This document shows positions 1-11,700 of a stretch of DNA of 64,000 nucleotides, piece by piece. How positions within the stretch are numbered: position 1 is the first letter of the stretch; each line of letters begins with the position of its first letter. Source of the stretch: Rotaria socialis (Eukaryota; Rotifera; Eurotatoria; Philodinida; Philodinidae); assembly GCA_905331475.1 (NCBI GenBank), contig CAJNYU010000560.1, positions 1 through 64,000 on the forward strand. The letters are read 5' to 3'. The position numbers were made by a program, and so were the translations under genes. Under the pieces are notes generated by a model. The model saw nothing but the letters and a program-made list of their open reading frames with translations, made no database searches and was not told the DNA's origin.

Positions 1-79
1 GTAGGTAACTTTTTCTAAATACTGCATTAAGTTTCAATCTTATTAATCTCAAATATGATTAAAAGATAGTTCATCGGAT

Positions 80-235
80 TATGTCGGTCCGGTCCGGTCG
101 GTTCAGACAAATCAACGGGTCGGGTTGGACCGGACCGTTGTGATTAATGTGTCGGTCCAGGCGGGCCCATCTAGTTGGCGGGTCGCAACGGGCCGGGTCG
201 GTCCATGAAAAGTTGGACCGTTGCGACCCCTGATG
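80..235. repeat. GC-rich inverted-repeat block, GGTCC/GGACC type
   Basis: A GC-rich island. GGTCCGGTCC at 86-95 pairs exactly with GGACCGGACC at 127-136. GGGTCGCAACGG at 180-191 pairs exactly with CCGTTGCGACCC at 218-229. Further GGTCGG/GGTCC copies lie between. It looks like a short fold-back or satellite-type element with no coding capacity. Its family is not recognised. Confidence 0.6.
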
Positions 236-469
236 CAGAGTACGAAATCATTTTTATCTCTACTCTTTTTTACACAAGAAGGGTCTCTTCACAAAGAACG
301 TGTAATTCCCATAGAAATGACTAGATTGTTAAAGATGGCGTTTACTTGATCAGCGAATGTAAGGTTCCAACAGTGTTCATGCTTCCATATTAGAACTCCA
401 ACTACTGACAATATTGATGATACGATTGTGAGAAAATTAACTATCCAGGAGAATGAATCCTAGCCTAGG

Positions 470-780
470 ATCCGATGAGTTCCGATCGGTTCCTATTGGA
501 ATCTGACGGAGCTCTTTGGAAGGCGCAAGGAAACTATCGGATTATCGTCGAATTCCTGGTTCCGGAATCGATATCGGATCCTAATATCGGAAACTAATAA
601 AATCCGATAGTAGCCGTCAATCGGAACCGGAATGCGTCGGATTTCATTGGTTCCGACAATCGGATGTCATTGGAAATACGACTGTCGGATCCGACATTGA
701 TTCCTCAACCAGGAATCCAACGGGATTTCGTCGAATGGTAGGACCCCATAGAATCCGATGGGATTCGGTATCGGATTGAT
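470..780. repeat. Degenerate TCGGA/TCCGA repeat block with inverted arms
   Basis: About 310 bp containing a dozen or more copies of TCGGA or its complement TCCGA, often extended to ATCGGAT or AATCCGAT. An imperfect inverted repeat of about 32 bp links 550-582 with 687-718 (GGTTCCGGAATC versus the complement of GATTCCTCAACC). A short open frame runs out of it at 758-970 but has no coding character. The element is unclassified. Confidence 0.55.
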
Positions 781-2134
781 TCACCTGGGTACAAAAAAGA
801 TGAGAAGTTATCAATGCCTGTTCAATTGTATAATATCAATGTTGTGGTGTAATTATCCAAAAGATACTAAAGTCGAAAATTCGATACATTTGATGATTAA
901 GAATACAGATGAAATAATAATCCATATAATTTACTATGTCAGATCGGCAGTGTTCTATGTTCCAGAATAAAATATTGAGCAAATTTTTTAGTTCTAATTG
1001 AACTCAACTGAAAAACAGTTGCTTGAATCTAAATTTTTCAGTGATATTTTAAATGAATCATTTGCCGAATAAAAAACAAAGCATGAAAGACAAAAATATG
1101 GTACACATATGATTCGCAGTGTAAAAAGAAAACTATTCATAGAAAAATCAGTTCGGTAACATAAAAAAATATTTATTCTAGCTATTAATTATTGAACAGT
1201 GTAATCATAGTCTATCGAGAAAAATCTTCGAGGAAGTCGAGTAACAATGAATGAATCGTTTAATAGATAAAGAAAACGAATGTGATCTATGAGCAATTGG
1301 TAAAAGAATCGAAATTCAACAAAATGAATCGTATTGGCTAAGTAATTAAGAAAGATTTTCTTGTGTAAATAATGCTGAAGAAACAGTAATGATTCAGCAA
1401 AGTTCAATCGAACGATCATCGTTATGCGTATTTCTCAGTGTTAGAGGTGCGAAGTGATTCAATTCAACAAAATGATGATTCATGGGAGGATTTTAGCATT
1501 GTACACTTCAACAAAATAGATAGATAGCATACAGAATATTTCAATGATCCATATCGTACTGCTAAAGAAATATCATTAAGTGAAACAATTCACCTTTGTT
1601 GTGGTTCTCTAAGCACTGAGCATATCGGGGTAAATGGAATATCATCTTCAACAGCTACCAATTTATGATATCGAATGGTACGTCATTGAAATACGATGCA
1701 GATAAGCAAACAGGTCTAATAGTCCGTAGCAATGTTCGATATGTCGTTAAGGGTTCGGCATACTTAACAGTTCGATTATTCAATCTCCGCATCATTATTT
1801 TTCACTGATAAATACATGCTGAAACACAAAATCGAACTAACTGACATTGCAAGAATTGAAATGTTAAAGTAAAGTTTGACTGTTAATCTATTTTTTATCT
1901 TTAAAGAATTAATCGAAGTGATGTCCTTCACGAATGGACCGAAAGATAGAATGCAAGCAAGTGATGTGTCAGACTGAGAATAATATCATACCCTACAGAT
2001 AATCGAGAAAGATTGCTTATTACAAACTTACCAAAGAAGTAAATAATCTCTACGGATCACAATACATGTTGCGATGAGGAAAATATGCAGGTTGATCGCA
2101 ACATCGACTTGCCAAAGCAATACTTTCATTTACC

Positions 2135-2372
2135 CAGGAGGATCATCCTGGCGTCTGAAAGGCCATCGGAAACGGCTATAAAACGGCATTAATTTTCACC
2201 CTATTTCGCCGTAGTCCGTCAGCTCGTTTTACGGGCCGTTTTTTTATGCTAGAAAACGGCCATCGCTTTTAACACTATTCTCTTCGTTTTCCGAGCTGAC
2301 GGGAAAAGGCGCCATTTTTTAACGTTTTACATCGTTTTTATGCTGTTTCAGGCCGTTTTCTTTCACCTGGGA
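2135..2372. repeat. GC-rich fold-back block, AACGGC/GCCGTT type
   Basis: CCGTCAGCTCG at 2216-2226 pairs exactly with CGAGCTGACGG at 2292-2302. Outside this core, copies of AAACGGC or GCCGTTTT recur in both orientations, and the ends carry ACCCAGG and CCTGGGA. The architecture resembles a small non-autonomous fold-back element. There is no open frame inside. Confidence 0.55.
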
Positions 2373-2871
2373 AGTCATCGATATACTTTTCAATAATGTG
2401 TGAACTATAAAGACGATATATTTGCTGATAATGTTACAAACCAATGAAGATTGATACATAAGCAAAATGAATTCTTCAATCATACTTCTACCATGGTATA
2501 TCAACCATAGCTATTTTTGAACTGAGTAGCAATCTATTGTTGGAATCACATTGTTAGTAGTAATCTATATGTGACATAGTTAGAAGTATTACGTAGCATA
2601 GAAACGTTTGTAATTGCTTGGAAGAATTATATTAAGTAAAGTTTCTAGCTTACAATTGCAGTGACTACAATAACTTCTCAAGATTACAATCATTTTGAAT
2701 TCGGATGCATAAAAGATATAGAAATCAACGCTACTGATTAGCGGCTTTCAAAAGAAAAATTCGTACATTGAGCACCATAAAACTATGATAATTGAATAGC
2801 AATTTTATTGAAAAGAAGTTGATTCTTATCAGTTACTGTATGTTCTATTGATGTTTTCAGAAAACAATTCT

Positions 2872-4424
2872 TTATTCTGTATTCAATGTTTTTGTTTCAT
2901 AATCAACAAAACAAGCAAACGGATTCATTAGATTACGTTCATGTTGAGGTTGAAACAGAACACAATAAGCACCAGGAAAAAAGTCTTTGATATTTTCTTC
3001 TTGAATAGCACCTACAATAAATCAATAGAAATGGATTGTTTAGGTTTTATTTTCTACAACATAACAGATGAATAGTTGTATACCAGTGCAAATAATATGT
3101 TTACATTGAGGTGAAGTCTTTCCAATGAATTTAACGAGACGAGAGACTTTCTCAAAACATTCTCGAGAAAGAAATGGCGGATCAATAATTAAAACATCGA
3201 ATGTATGTTTCAAAGATACATAATTTTGTTCTATTCGATCATCATCATTATAATCATATTCAATAAAAGAATTACTATCAGTAGAAAAACGAGTATCATA
3301 TTCGAATAGAATATTATCCATCTCCGGATGTTCCTATTTAGACATTAACGATGTTAATATATCAATCATTATAGAATATACTTTACTTTACGCATGAGAC
3401 TCCACACAGTTGGACATGCAATGCAAGCACATCTAAAAGATGAAAAAACCGCGCGAAGTGTTTTTTTTTAAATATAATACAGTAGAAAATCATTCGAATT
3501 GTCTTACTTTCCATTTTGAGGTAAAATGGCTATTACTTCATTCATCAATCGTGTAGCTGTTTCATTATTGTACCAAAATTGACTTAGTTGCTAAATAAAT
3601 AAAAAATGAATAAATTTACAAATCGTTTTTTATACAAAAGTATTTATTTGAAACGATCGCAAGTCTATGAGAAAATAGACGCTATGCTTAATTAAAATGC
3701 TAGAATACGATGGACTATAGATCTATACTTCATAAATTCAAATAGCATGATGTAAATACGAAAGAAAACAAAATACTTATTCTCATCTGAAAACTATCTT
3801 ATCTTGATGATTAGATTTCTTAAATGATTAAATAAAGAATTGAATCAATAGGTATTATAATGATTACTATGTTTCAACGAACTTTTGAAGCACAGTTTTA
3901 AGAATTCAAATAACAAGGAAAAAAATTCCTATGAAAATCTTTAAAAACTGCGTAGTCCAACAATGATATATTAATAATTGGTACGTAGAATAGAAAATTT
4001 ATTGTCTATTGTAATTACTATTTGAATTTTGACAAATTACTGGAAAAAAATCAATAGAATATTTGTCTTATAACTTTAAATTCTATTACATGCACTTGTA
4101 ATCTTTCCAAAAGAAAATAAAAGCTACATATGATACGAAATTAATTAGAGCATGACAAAACTTTTGCATACGAGAATTCAAATGAGATAATTGAACATTT
4201 TCAAAAATAGAATAAAATTTCTATGATGATTGTTCGTTTCAATATTTTGTTTTAATAATATTTCTTCCAACTCTGAAAATACTATTTTAATGAATTCGAC
4301 TAACCCAATCTTCTTCAGGTACATTATTTGTTTTATTATTTTCTTGTTCTTGCTGCCATTCCTGAAGAGCCTTCAATGTTTCAGCTGACAATTGAGGTGG
4401 ACCATCATCGTCGTCGATATTCAT
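2872..4424 (-). CDS. EEF1AKMT1: EEF1A lysine methyltransferase 1 (EEF1AKMT1/N6AMT2), five exons
   Basis: Class I SAM-dependent methyltransferase. In characterised animals it methylates a lysine of elongation factor eEF1A in the cytosol. Five exons join in frame: 4424-4305, 3590-3508, 3432-3387, 3333-3084 and 3011-2872, giving 212 residues, close to the human length. Family landmarks are the N-terminal PPQLSAETLKALQEW, then EEDWQLSQFWY across the first junction, IACPTVWSLMRK, FEYDTRF and the catalytic-loop motif DPPF in IIDPPFLSRECFEK. The first intron is about 710 bp and the others about 50-75 bp. The start is the ATG at 4424, directly before the acidic leader seen in the family. The gene lies 188 bp downstream of the ABCB7 stop on the same strand, so readthrough or a shared transcript is possible. 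Identity is secure; the substrate is inferred from orthology. Confidence 0.93.
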
Positions 4425-4612
4425 CGAAAAATAGAAAGAAAAACAGACACTCTAGATTTTCTATTTATTTTACAAATCAATGCTAATGCTGCCTAATATA
4501 GTTTTCTCTTAAAGTTGTAGAAATAAAAATTAACAAAATTAAAACAAAAAAAAAACACATCGACTCATTTTTGTAATGTGTCTTCATGCATTGATCTATC
4601 CTACTGCTCTAT

Positions 4613-7600
4613 TTATTTCCCATCAATATTAACATCTTGTTTTGAATCGTCACGAAGTTTTCTGTGTACTCGTTGTGCATTCCAAACTGATGCATAATAA
4701 CCATTTGGCTTCGTCAGCAATTCATCATGTGTACCTTGTTCCAGAACTTTTCCTTGGTCCAAAACAATAATATTATCACAGTCAGTTACTGTACTTAAGC
4801 GATGTGCAATAACAATTGATGTCCGATTTTTGGTTAATTTTTGAAGAGAATTTAAAATAGCCTAAGAATGAAAAGTAAACAGATAAAAAAAAAGTGAAAG
4901 ACCAAAATAAGCAAATAGCTACTGATTCAGTTGTTGTATCTAAATGAGCAGTAGCTTCATCATAAATAAGAATAACTGGATTTTTTAGAAGCGCTCGAGC
5001 AATACTGATGCGTTGCTTTTCACCGCCTAGATCAATTAGAAAGAATCATCGAAATTATTGAATTCTTTTGATAGAAACCTCGCATACCTGATAATTTAAG
5101 TCCACGTTCTCCAACAACAGTTTCATATTTTTTTGGCATGCGTAAAATAGCATTATGTACTTCAGCGAGTTTCGCTGCTTCGTAAACATCTTCTTTGCAT
5201 GCTTTTAAATTTCCATAATTAATATTATAATAGATATCGTCATGAAATAGAATGGAATCCTATGGATAAATAACGTATATTTCAAGGATTTTAAGTAGAA
5301 AAAAGTTTTATGACTAACTTGTGGTACAACTCCAATAGATTTACGTAAACTATCAAGTGACACTTGTTGAATATTTTGGTTATTTACACGAATTATTCCG
5401 CTTTGTGGATCATAGAATCGATACAGAAGACGAACGATTGTCGATTTACTAAATATAAAAATATTTACAAGTTCAATTTTGTTTTTGTTTTGCTAAATAT
5501 GCATGAAAATTTACCCAGAACCTGATCCACCAACAATAGCTACTTTGTGTCCTGATGGAACAGTAAATGAAATATTATCAAGAATCTTTTGTCCATCAAC
5601 GTAACCAAAAGTAACATTATCGAAAATAATTGATGAATTCTCTGAATCGATATTGATTGGAATAGCGCTCTCCTTGTCCTTATTATTCAATTAAATAAAT
5701 CTTTAAAAAATGAAATAAAAATTCAAGTTACTTTCACAGCTGCTTGAATCATGGTTAAACGAAACATTGTTTCCATATCAACAATGGATTGTTTAACTTC
5801 ACGATAAACTGAACCCAAAAAATTCAATGGTAATGATAATTGAAATACAAGTCCATTCACAGCAACTAAATCACCAACTGTCATAGAACCACTACTTATA
5901 CCGCCAGCAGCTAATAACATAATAGCTGTTAAACCTAAACTGAATATTACATTTTGTCCAAAGCTAAAAGAAAATGTTTAAAAAATAATTTTATTTCGAC
6001 ATCTCATTAATTTAAAAACAAACTTTAACATGGCTAAACTGGTTTGAGTTTTAATCGATGCCGATTCATATTCAGATAATGTTTTATCATATCGTTCAAT
6101 TTCATGAGCTTCATTATTAAAATACTAGTTAATTAAAAATATATGACATATATATAATTTTTATTTCAATAATTTTGGCACCTTAACAGTTTCAAAATTA
6201 ATGAGTGAATCAAGAGATCGATTGCTTGCTTCGTTATCAGCTTTATTCATTTGAACACGGAATTTCGTTCTAAAAATAAAATATCTATTCAAAGTTTCAT
6301 ACAATAATTAATTTATACCTCCATTGTGTAATAGCAAATGTATATGCAGTATAACCAGCAATACAACTCAAAGCTATATAGAAATTGAAAGAATAGCGTA
6401 ATTGTACGAAAGAACATATATTAGACTAATATAATAATTGAATTTGAGGAAAATACGCAGAAATTAAAGTTTTGTTTTTGTTATATAAAAACTATGAATC
6501 TCAAGCGATGTATCGAAAATATATTTATATATCAATTACCAATAGCACCATATGACAATCCAAATTTATACCACTAGAATAAAGACAGTCAAAAAATAAA
6601 TAAAATTTAAAAATATCATTCTTACCAAAATTCCACTAACAAGTCCAACTTCAAATATGGTTGGTACAATATTAAATACCAATGCAGTTAAAACGAAACT
6701 TATGCCTCTATCAATAAAGACACGATAGATTATTTAAGAAGAAAAAATTGCTTGTTTATTTCTGTCTCACTTGGTTCCACGATCTATGGCTTTTGATAGC
6801 GCACCTGTTTGTCTTCCCAAATGAAAACTTAGATCAAGATTATGTATATGTGAAAAAACTCGTTTTGCTAATTCACGAATACTTCGATGAGCTACATTAG
6901 CGAATATTGCGTTACGCAATTCACCGAATAGAGCAGCACCAGCTCGTGCAGCACCATCTAAATAATTGTAGGTTTATGCTTTTTATTTCGCTAAAATATC
7001 AAACTGAATCTTACATCCTATGAGCAATGCAGTAACCAGAGAAATAATTGCTGACTCTGGTGTATCAAGTTGTAATACTCCACCTTTATTCAGTTCATCA
7101 ATCGCATATTTAAACATAAATGGAACACTGATGTTCAATAACTAGAAAACGAAAGTTTTTAATTCGACGTATAAAACAGAAAATAAATCTTTTCAAACTA
7201 CTTTAGATGCTAGTAAAAGTGACAATGCAATTAATACACGAATTTTAACTTGTTTTCCAGTTTTTGGCCAAATAAAATCTAACATGGCCTTCATAACATA
7301 TCGTGTAGAAAATTTTGGAGGATTTGCATCAGCATTTACTGCTTTAGCAGTAGTAGGATTGCCATGCGATTTGCGCTAAATTAACAGATTTTGTTGTCTA
7401 TTGAATAAAATCAAGGAAAATAATTACCAAAAAGACACGAATAATATTCTGACTCTGACGAAAGAATGATGAAGATGATTGAGCATTAGCCTATTCAAGA
7501 AATCAAGGGGAATCTTTGATATTTTGTGAAAGAATCAAAATATACATACATGATTATAAGCATGATGGAATTTCAGCAAAATTGATGATTTTGAAAATGC

Positions 7601-7696
7601 TCTCAATGGACTATTTGTTATAGGTGAAAGTCGATATTTATAATTGCATTTAAAGAATGTTGATGAAAAGACAGTCCGCCTTAAAAGCGGATTCAT
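4613..7696 (-). CDS. ABCB7: Mitochondrial ABC half-transporter ABCB7/Atm1
   Basis: Inner-membrane half-transporter that exports a glutathione- or sulfur-containing product needed for cytosolic Fe-S protein assembly. The start chosen (7696) gives a mitochondrial-type leader, [16 protein letters not shown], with basic and hydroxylated residues; an upstream in-frame ATG at 7750 is possible. About 15 short exons follow. The transmembrane part includes [17 protein letters not shown] and [14 protein letters not shown], a near match to vertebrate ABCB7. The nucleotide-binding domain shows Walker A GGSGSGKST (split by an intron near 5515), [14 protein letters not shown], signature LSGGEKQR, Walker [14 protein letters not shown] and the IAHRLST switch. 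The C-terminus is short ([16 protein letters not shown]) and lacks the Cys-rich tail of the human protein. The gene is divergent from SMARCC across 1.1 kb. Confidence 0.95.
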
Positions 7697-8787
7697 CTTA
7701 GAAATAACAAATAAGTTTCTTTTGCAATAATCTATAATAATATTCACCAATTAATATTATTGGATTTTATTTTATTTCAATGAAATTAAAACAATTTTTA
7801 CTTTCTTGATTGACAATAAATTTCAGATAAGGAATAACAAACACACATACTATAGATTAATATTGGACAGCCAACAACCAGATACGTTAAAATAGCAGTT
7901 TCATTTCTCCAAATAGAATGATATAGAAAAATCTCAAAAATGTAATTCAGATATTTTTTGTACAACTTGTACTTATAATTGTGTTGTTAATGCAAATCGA
8001 GAATGAAATCCGTCTCTATACCTTTTATCACTTTTTTTCATAATCAGAGTACATTAAAGATTCTTGCAACAAACTCCACGTAAATTATACATGGAAAGAA
8101 CAATGTTAATTTTTGGTTTGCTAAGTCATAGTGATTCTAAGTAATAAGAAAATTTTCCTCTCACATAATCAACGAGATGATGCTACTTCAAAGTATACGT
8201 CATTATTCTTACTCAATATCATAAACAATTGGTTTGTATTTGTGTATCTGTCTTGTGTCGAACAAGAAGAGAAAGTGCCGAAGTAAAAAACTTATTAAAT
8301 CTTCTAAAAATGCAACCATTACTAATTTGTTCACTTAAATATTCATCTACTTGCTTGAAAACAATATGGTATTATATTTCAAAAAAGCATAACATACGAT
8401 CTTCTTTTCTAATTATGTTGTAAAAAGATTGTGCGCATCCCAAAGTCAACATATTTTCTGTACATTTTCGATCTCCTTGGAATACCTGCCTTAATAACGC
8501 AGTGATTGCAACATTTTTAAGCCAACAAAGTCTCGCCCATACAATACCACACGTATTCTGATTGATCGATTAATGCTCCAATAAAAATCCGAGGTCACCT
8601 TTTTTTTATCATTCTTTTTTTCTCTATTTATTTTCTTTTTTCTTGCCAATAGCCGATTGGTTCATGTGGACGGTGTTTGTTTGTCCTAGTTGATTTCAAA
8701 TATCTTTTATTCAAGGCTGTTATTATTCTACTTATCATTTAGATCAACTGATTTTAACATAGATCATTCTTCTATACATCTCTCAAT
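7697..8787. other. Divergent intergenic region between ABCB7 and SMARCC
   Basis: About 1.1 kb between two divergent starts. It is AT-rich, and pyrimidine-rich at 8600-8645. No convincing coding frame is seen; a 64-codon frame at 8229-8423 has no recognisable domain. It presumably holds both promoters, but no specific element can be assigned from sequence alone. Confidence 0.5.
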
Positions 8788-11700
8788 ATGTCAATAATCC
8801 GTCAAAAGGACGGACATCCAAACATAAAATTTTTTGAATCAATTGAAACATTAAATCAATTTGATACAATAAGAAAAGCATTGCAAAAAAAAGAATTGAA
8901 AAAAATCTTTGGTGATGATCAACATCATTTAACAAAAGACACCATAGCTCAACTTGTTATTCAATTACTTCATTTTCAAGAAGATCATCTTGGAAAACAA
9001 TCGAATGGTTCAGCACCTCTTATACGGATTCCTGTAAAAAAAAACAAATTTGAATCTATGTTGACTCTAGAAATAATAATATATATTTTTCTATTACAGA
9101 TGGAATGTTTTCTGGATTTTCGCGAATCAGGTGCACTCTATACAATTATTCTTAGTTGCTATGAATATAAAAATAATAATAACTGGTAAAAAATAAACCT
9201 ATATGAACATTTTTTAATAATGAAAATTGTTTTTGTTTTGTTCTAGGAAAAAACTTGATTTATCAACTCATAATCGGAATGAAGTAATAAAATTATTTCA
9301 ACATATTCAAAAATCTTTAATTGAACGTAACGTTCTAACATTACCAATATGTTACCTTCGTCCAGATATTGATAAACGTTTACAAACACAATTAAAACAA
9401 ATTATTGAAAAAAATAACGGAACTGTTGCAGAAAAAGAAGAGGATGCCGATCATATTGTCTATCCGCCTATAACAGAAAATCCACGAGAAATTGATATCG
9501 AACGTGAAAGTATGTAAAAAAAAGGATACGTCTTAAATTAAAAAAATATGAATTATTATTTTAATTTTTTCCTCTTAAAAAATAGACGAAGTCGTTCGCG
9601 TCGTTGAAAAACGTGGAAAAGATTGTCGATTACATTATTGGTTTTATCCTGATTCCTTCGATATTTGGGTATCGAATATTGATGCTGAAGAATCAGAAAA
9701 ACGGGATGACACATTTCAAGGCATTTGGCATGTTGCTGCTAATTGGATTTTAGACGCAGCAGAATTCAATGAATGGATGAATGAAGAAGATTATGAAATA
9801 GATGAAGATCTAGTACGCATTTAGAAGTTTTGTTTTTATTTGAAAAAAAAACTTACACTTTTCTCGTTTTAGGGAAGAGATCAAGGAAGAATTAAACTCA
9901 AAAATTGTGTAGCTGGAAGAAAAACGTTGTCAGTGGTAAGAACGAAAATTAGTTTGGATAATTTTATTTGAGAGCTCAAGTTTAATTCAGTAGGAATAAA
10001 GTAAACCGTACATTAGAATAATTTTATATGCAAAATCTTAAAATTTCAATGATTTCGATATGTAAACTTTATAACGCTGATCATCCTTTTTTTCAACTTT
10101 GACCAGTTGATGTTTGTCAACGATAAGAATTGGAAATCCTTGAGGATATGTTAGTCTTAGGATACAATGAGTGTATGTCAATAATAGAAAGTATCGTTTT
10201 AATGAACATCAAATTTTATTCATGTACACTGGCAACAGAACCATTTGAGCTGAAACCCATAGCTTGAATTAAAATTATGCTTACTAACATGCGGTGCAAA
10301 ACTCTTTGCAATAATGTCTAACGTTGTTAGGCCCTGTTGGAGACTTCTAATTCAGCTGACATTTTTCTTGTTGGAAAGAGCTGTGTCTGAACTTCAAATT
10401 TTGTGCCAAACATATTTTTCTAGGACGAATCTGAAAATGAGGAAAGCCAAAAGCTAAACGCATGAAAAAGGTTCGTGCAACCTGGAGAAATCGGTATTTT
10501 AGACTACAGGAGTAGAATTTTAACAAAACATACACCACAATGTAGAGTTTCAAAAACTAGATCGACACCAGCTTGTGGAAGATTTTTAGATTCATTCTTG
10601 AGTCGTTCATAAAAAAAATTGAAAAACGAAATTTTTGTAAAAAAAACTATCAACTTTCAAGAATATATACCAGGAACCATGTGTGAACTCTATTTTTTCC
10701 GCTTTATTTATGCGCAATCTATTAGACCTTGGAAACTTGACAGCAAAAATAACTTAACAAATACCTTTTGCAGTTTCAAAATGATGACATTGAGAACGAC
10801 CAAACGTGTCAGTCTCTCGAAAAAAGCATTATTTCAGTACAAAAACTAAAAGTAAATTTAACTTTCAACACACCATTGGAAAGAGCATCCTTTATGCTAC
10901 AAAAATCATCATTGATCGTGATTTATTCATTCTCTTTTTCACTTTAAAAGAATCTAGTAGAAATAGAAAATGATACTGCTGGATGGTGAAGTTGCAAGAA
11001 CTTTTTTTCATGCGTTTAGTTTTTGGCTTCTTCTCATTTCCAAATTAGCCCTAGAAAAATATGTTCGAAACAATATTTCAAGTTCAGACGCTGCTCTGTC
11101 CAACAACAAAAAAAGTCAACTGAATTAGAAGTCTCCAACATGGCCTAACACCGTTTGGTATTATTGCAAAGACTTTTGCATCGCATGATAGCACGTCTTA
11201 GTGAGAATAGCAAAAGTTTGAACTTGTTCATCCCAGTATCATTGGAAGTCGATCTATGATCGCTTTTTTTTTTATTGAATTTTCTCATCCAGTTTTCTAT
11301 GTCTACTAGAAAGTGAAATTCGGCTCCTAGAGTATGTCTAATGATTCGTACAATATCTTCTATAGGAAAAATTTGTAACCTACATTTCCTTAATTTACTT
11401 TTCAATCAATCTCTAAACCTCCTAAATTGACTTCATCGATTCATATGAATGTACAATTTTAGAGTTTTCTTTCTGATCGTATCAAGGGATCCTTGTAAGT
11501 TTACAGCTCGTGCAAATGACTGTTATCAGTTCAGTTTGTTCGAATAGAAAACGTTTGAAATAGTCTATCATAGAATCAATACTGTCAATGAAAGATGTGA
11601 TAATATTGAACGCTGAACACTTATAAAAATAATTGTTTTCCAATAAATTCTTTGTTGCGCCCATCCATTCTTTTTTTTTTTCTTTCCTTTTCTGTATTTG

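Larger units (their letters stand above)
1..2871. other. Gene-poor left end with three GC-rich repeat blocks
   Basis: No open frame here looks coding; those present are short, AT-rich and lack recognisable domains. Three blocks stand out from the AT-rich background by base composition and by direct and inverted short repeats (80-235, 470-780 and 2135-2372); each is listed separately. The rest is ordinary AT-rich spacer. The nearest gene end is the stop of the minus-strand EEF1AKMT1 gene. Confidence 0.7.

Noticed and set aside
8229..8423. Possible small gene upstream of SMARCC
   Set aside because: Short, no recognised domain, AT-driven composition; more likely part of the divergent promoter region.
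9227..9517. Apparent separate ORF within SMARCC
   Set aside because: It is the third SMARCC exon ([13 protein letters not shown] onward) read back into the preceding intron; joined in frame through W-K.
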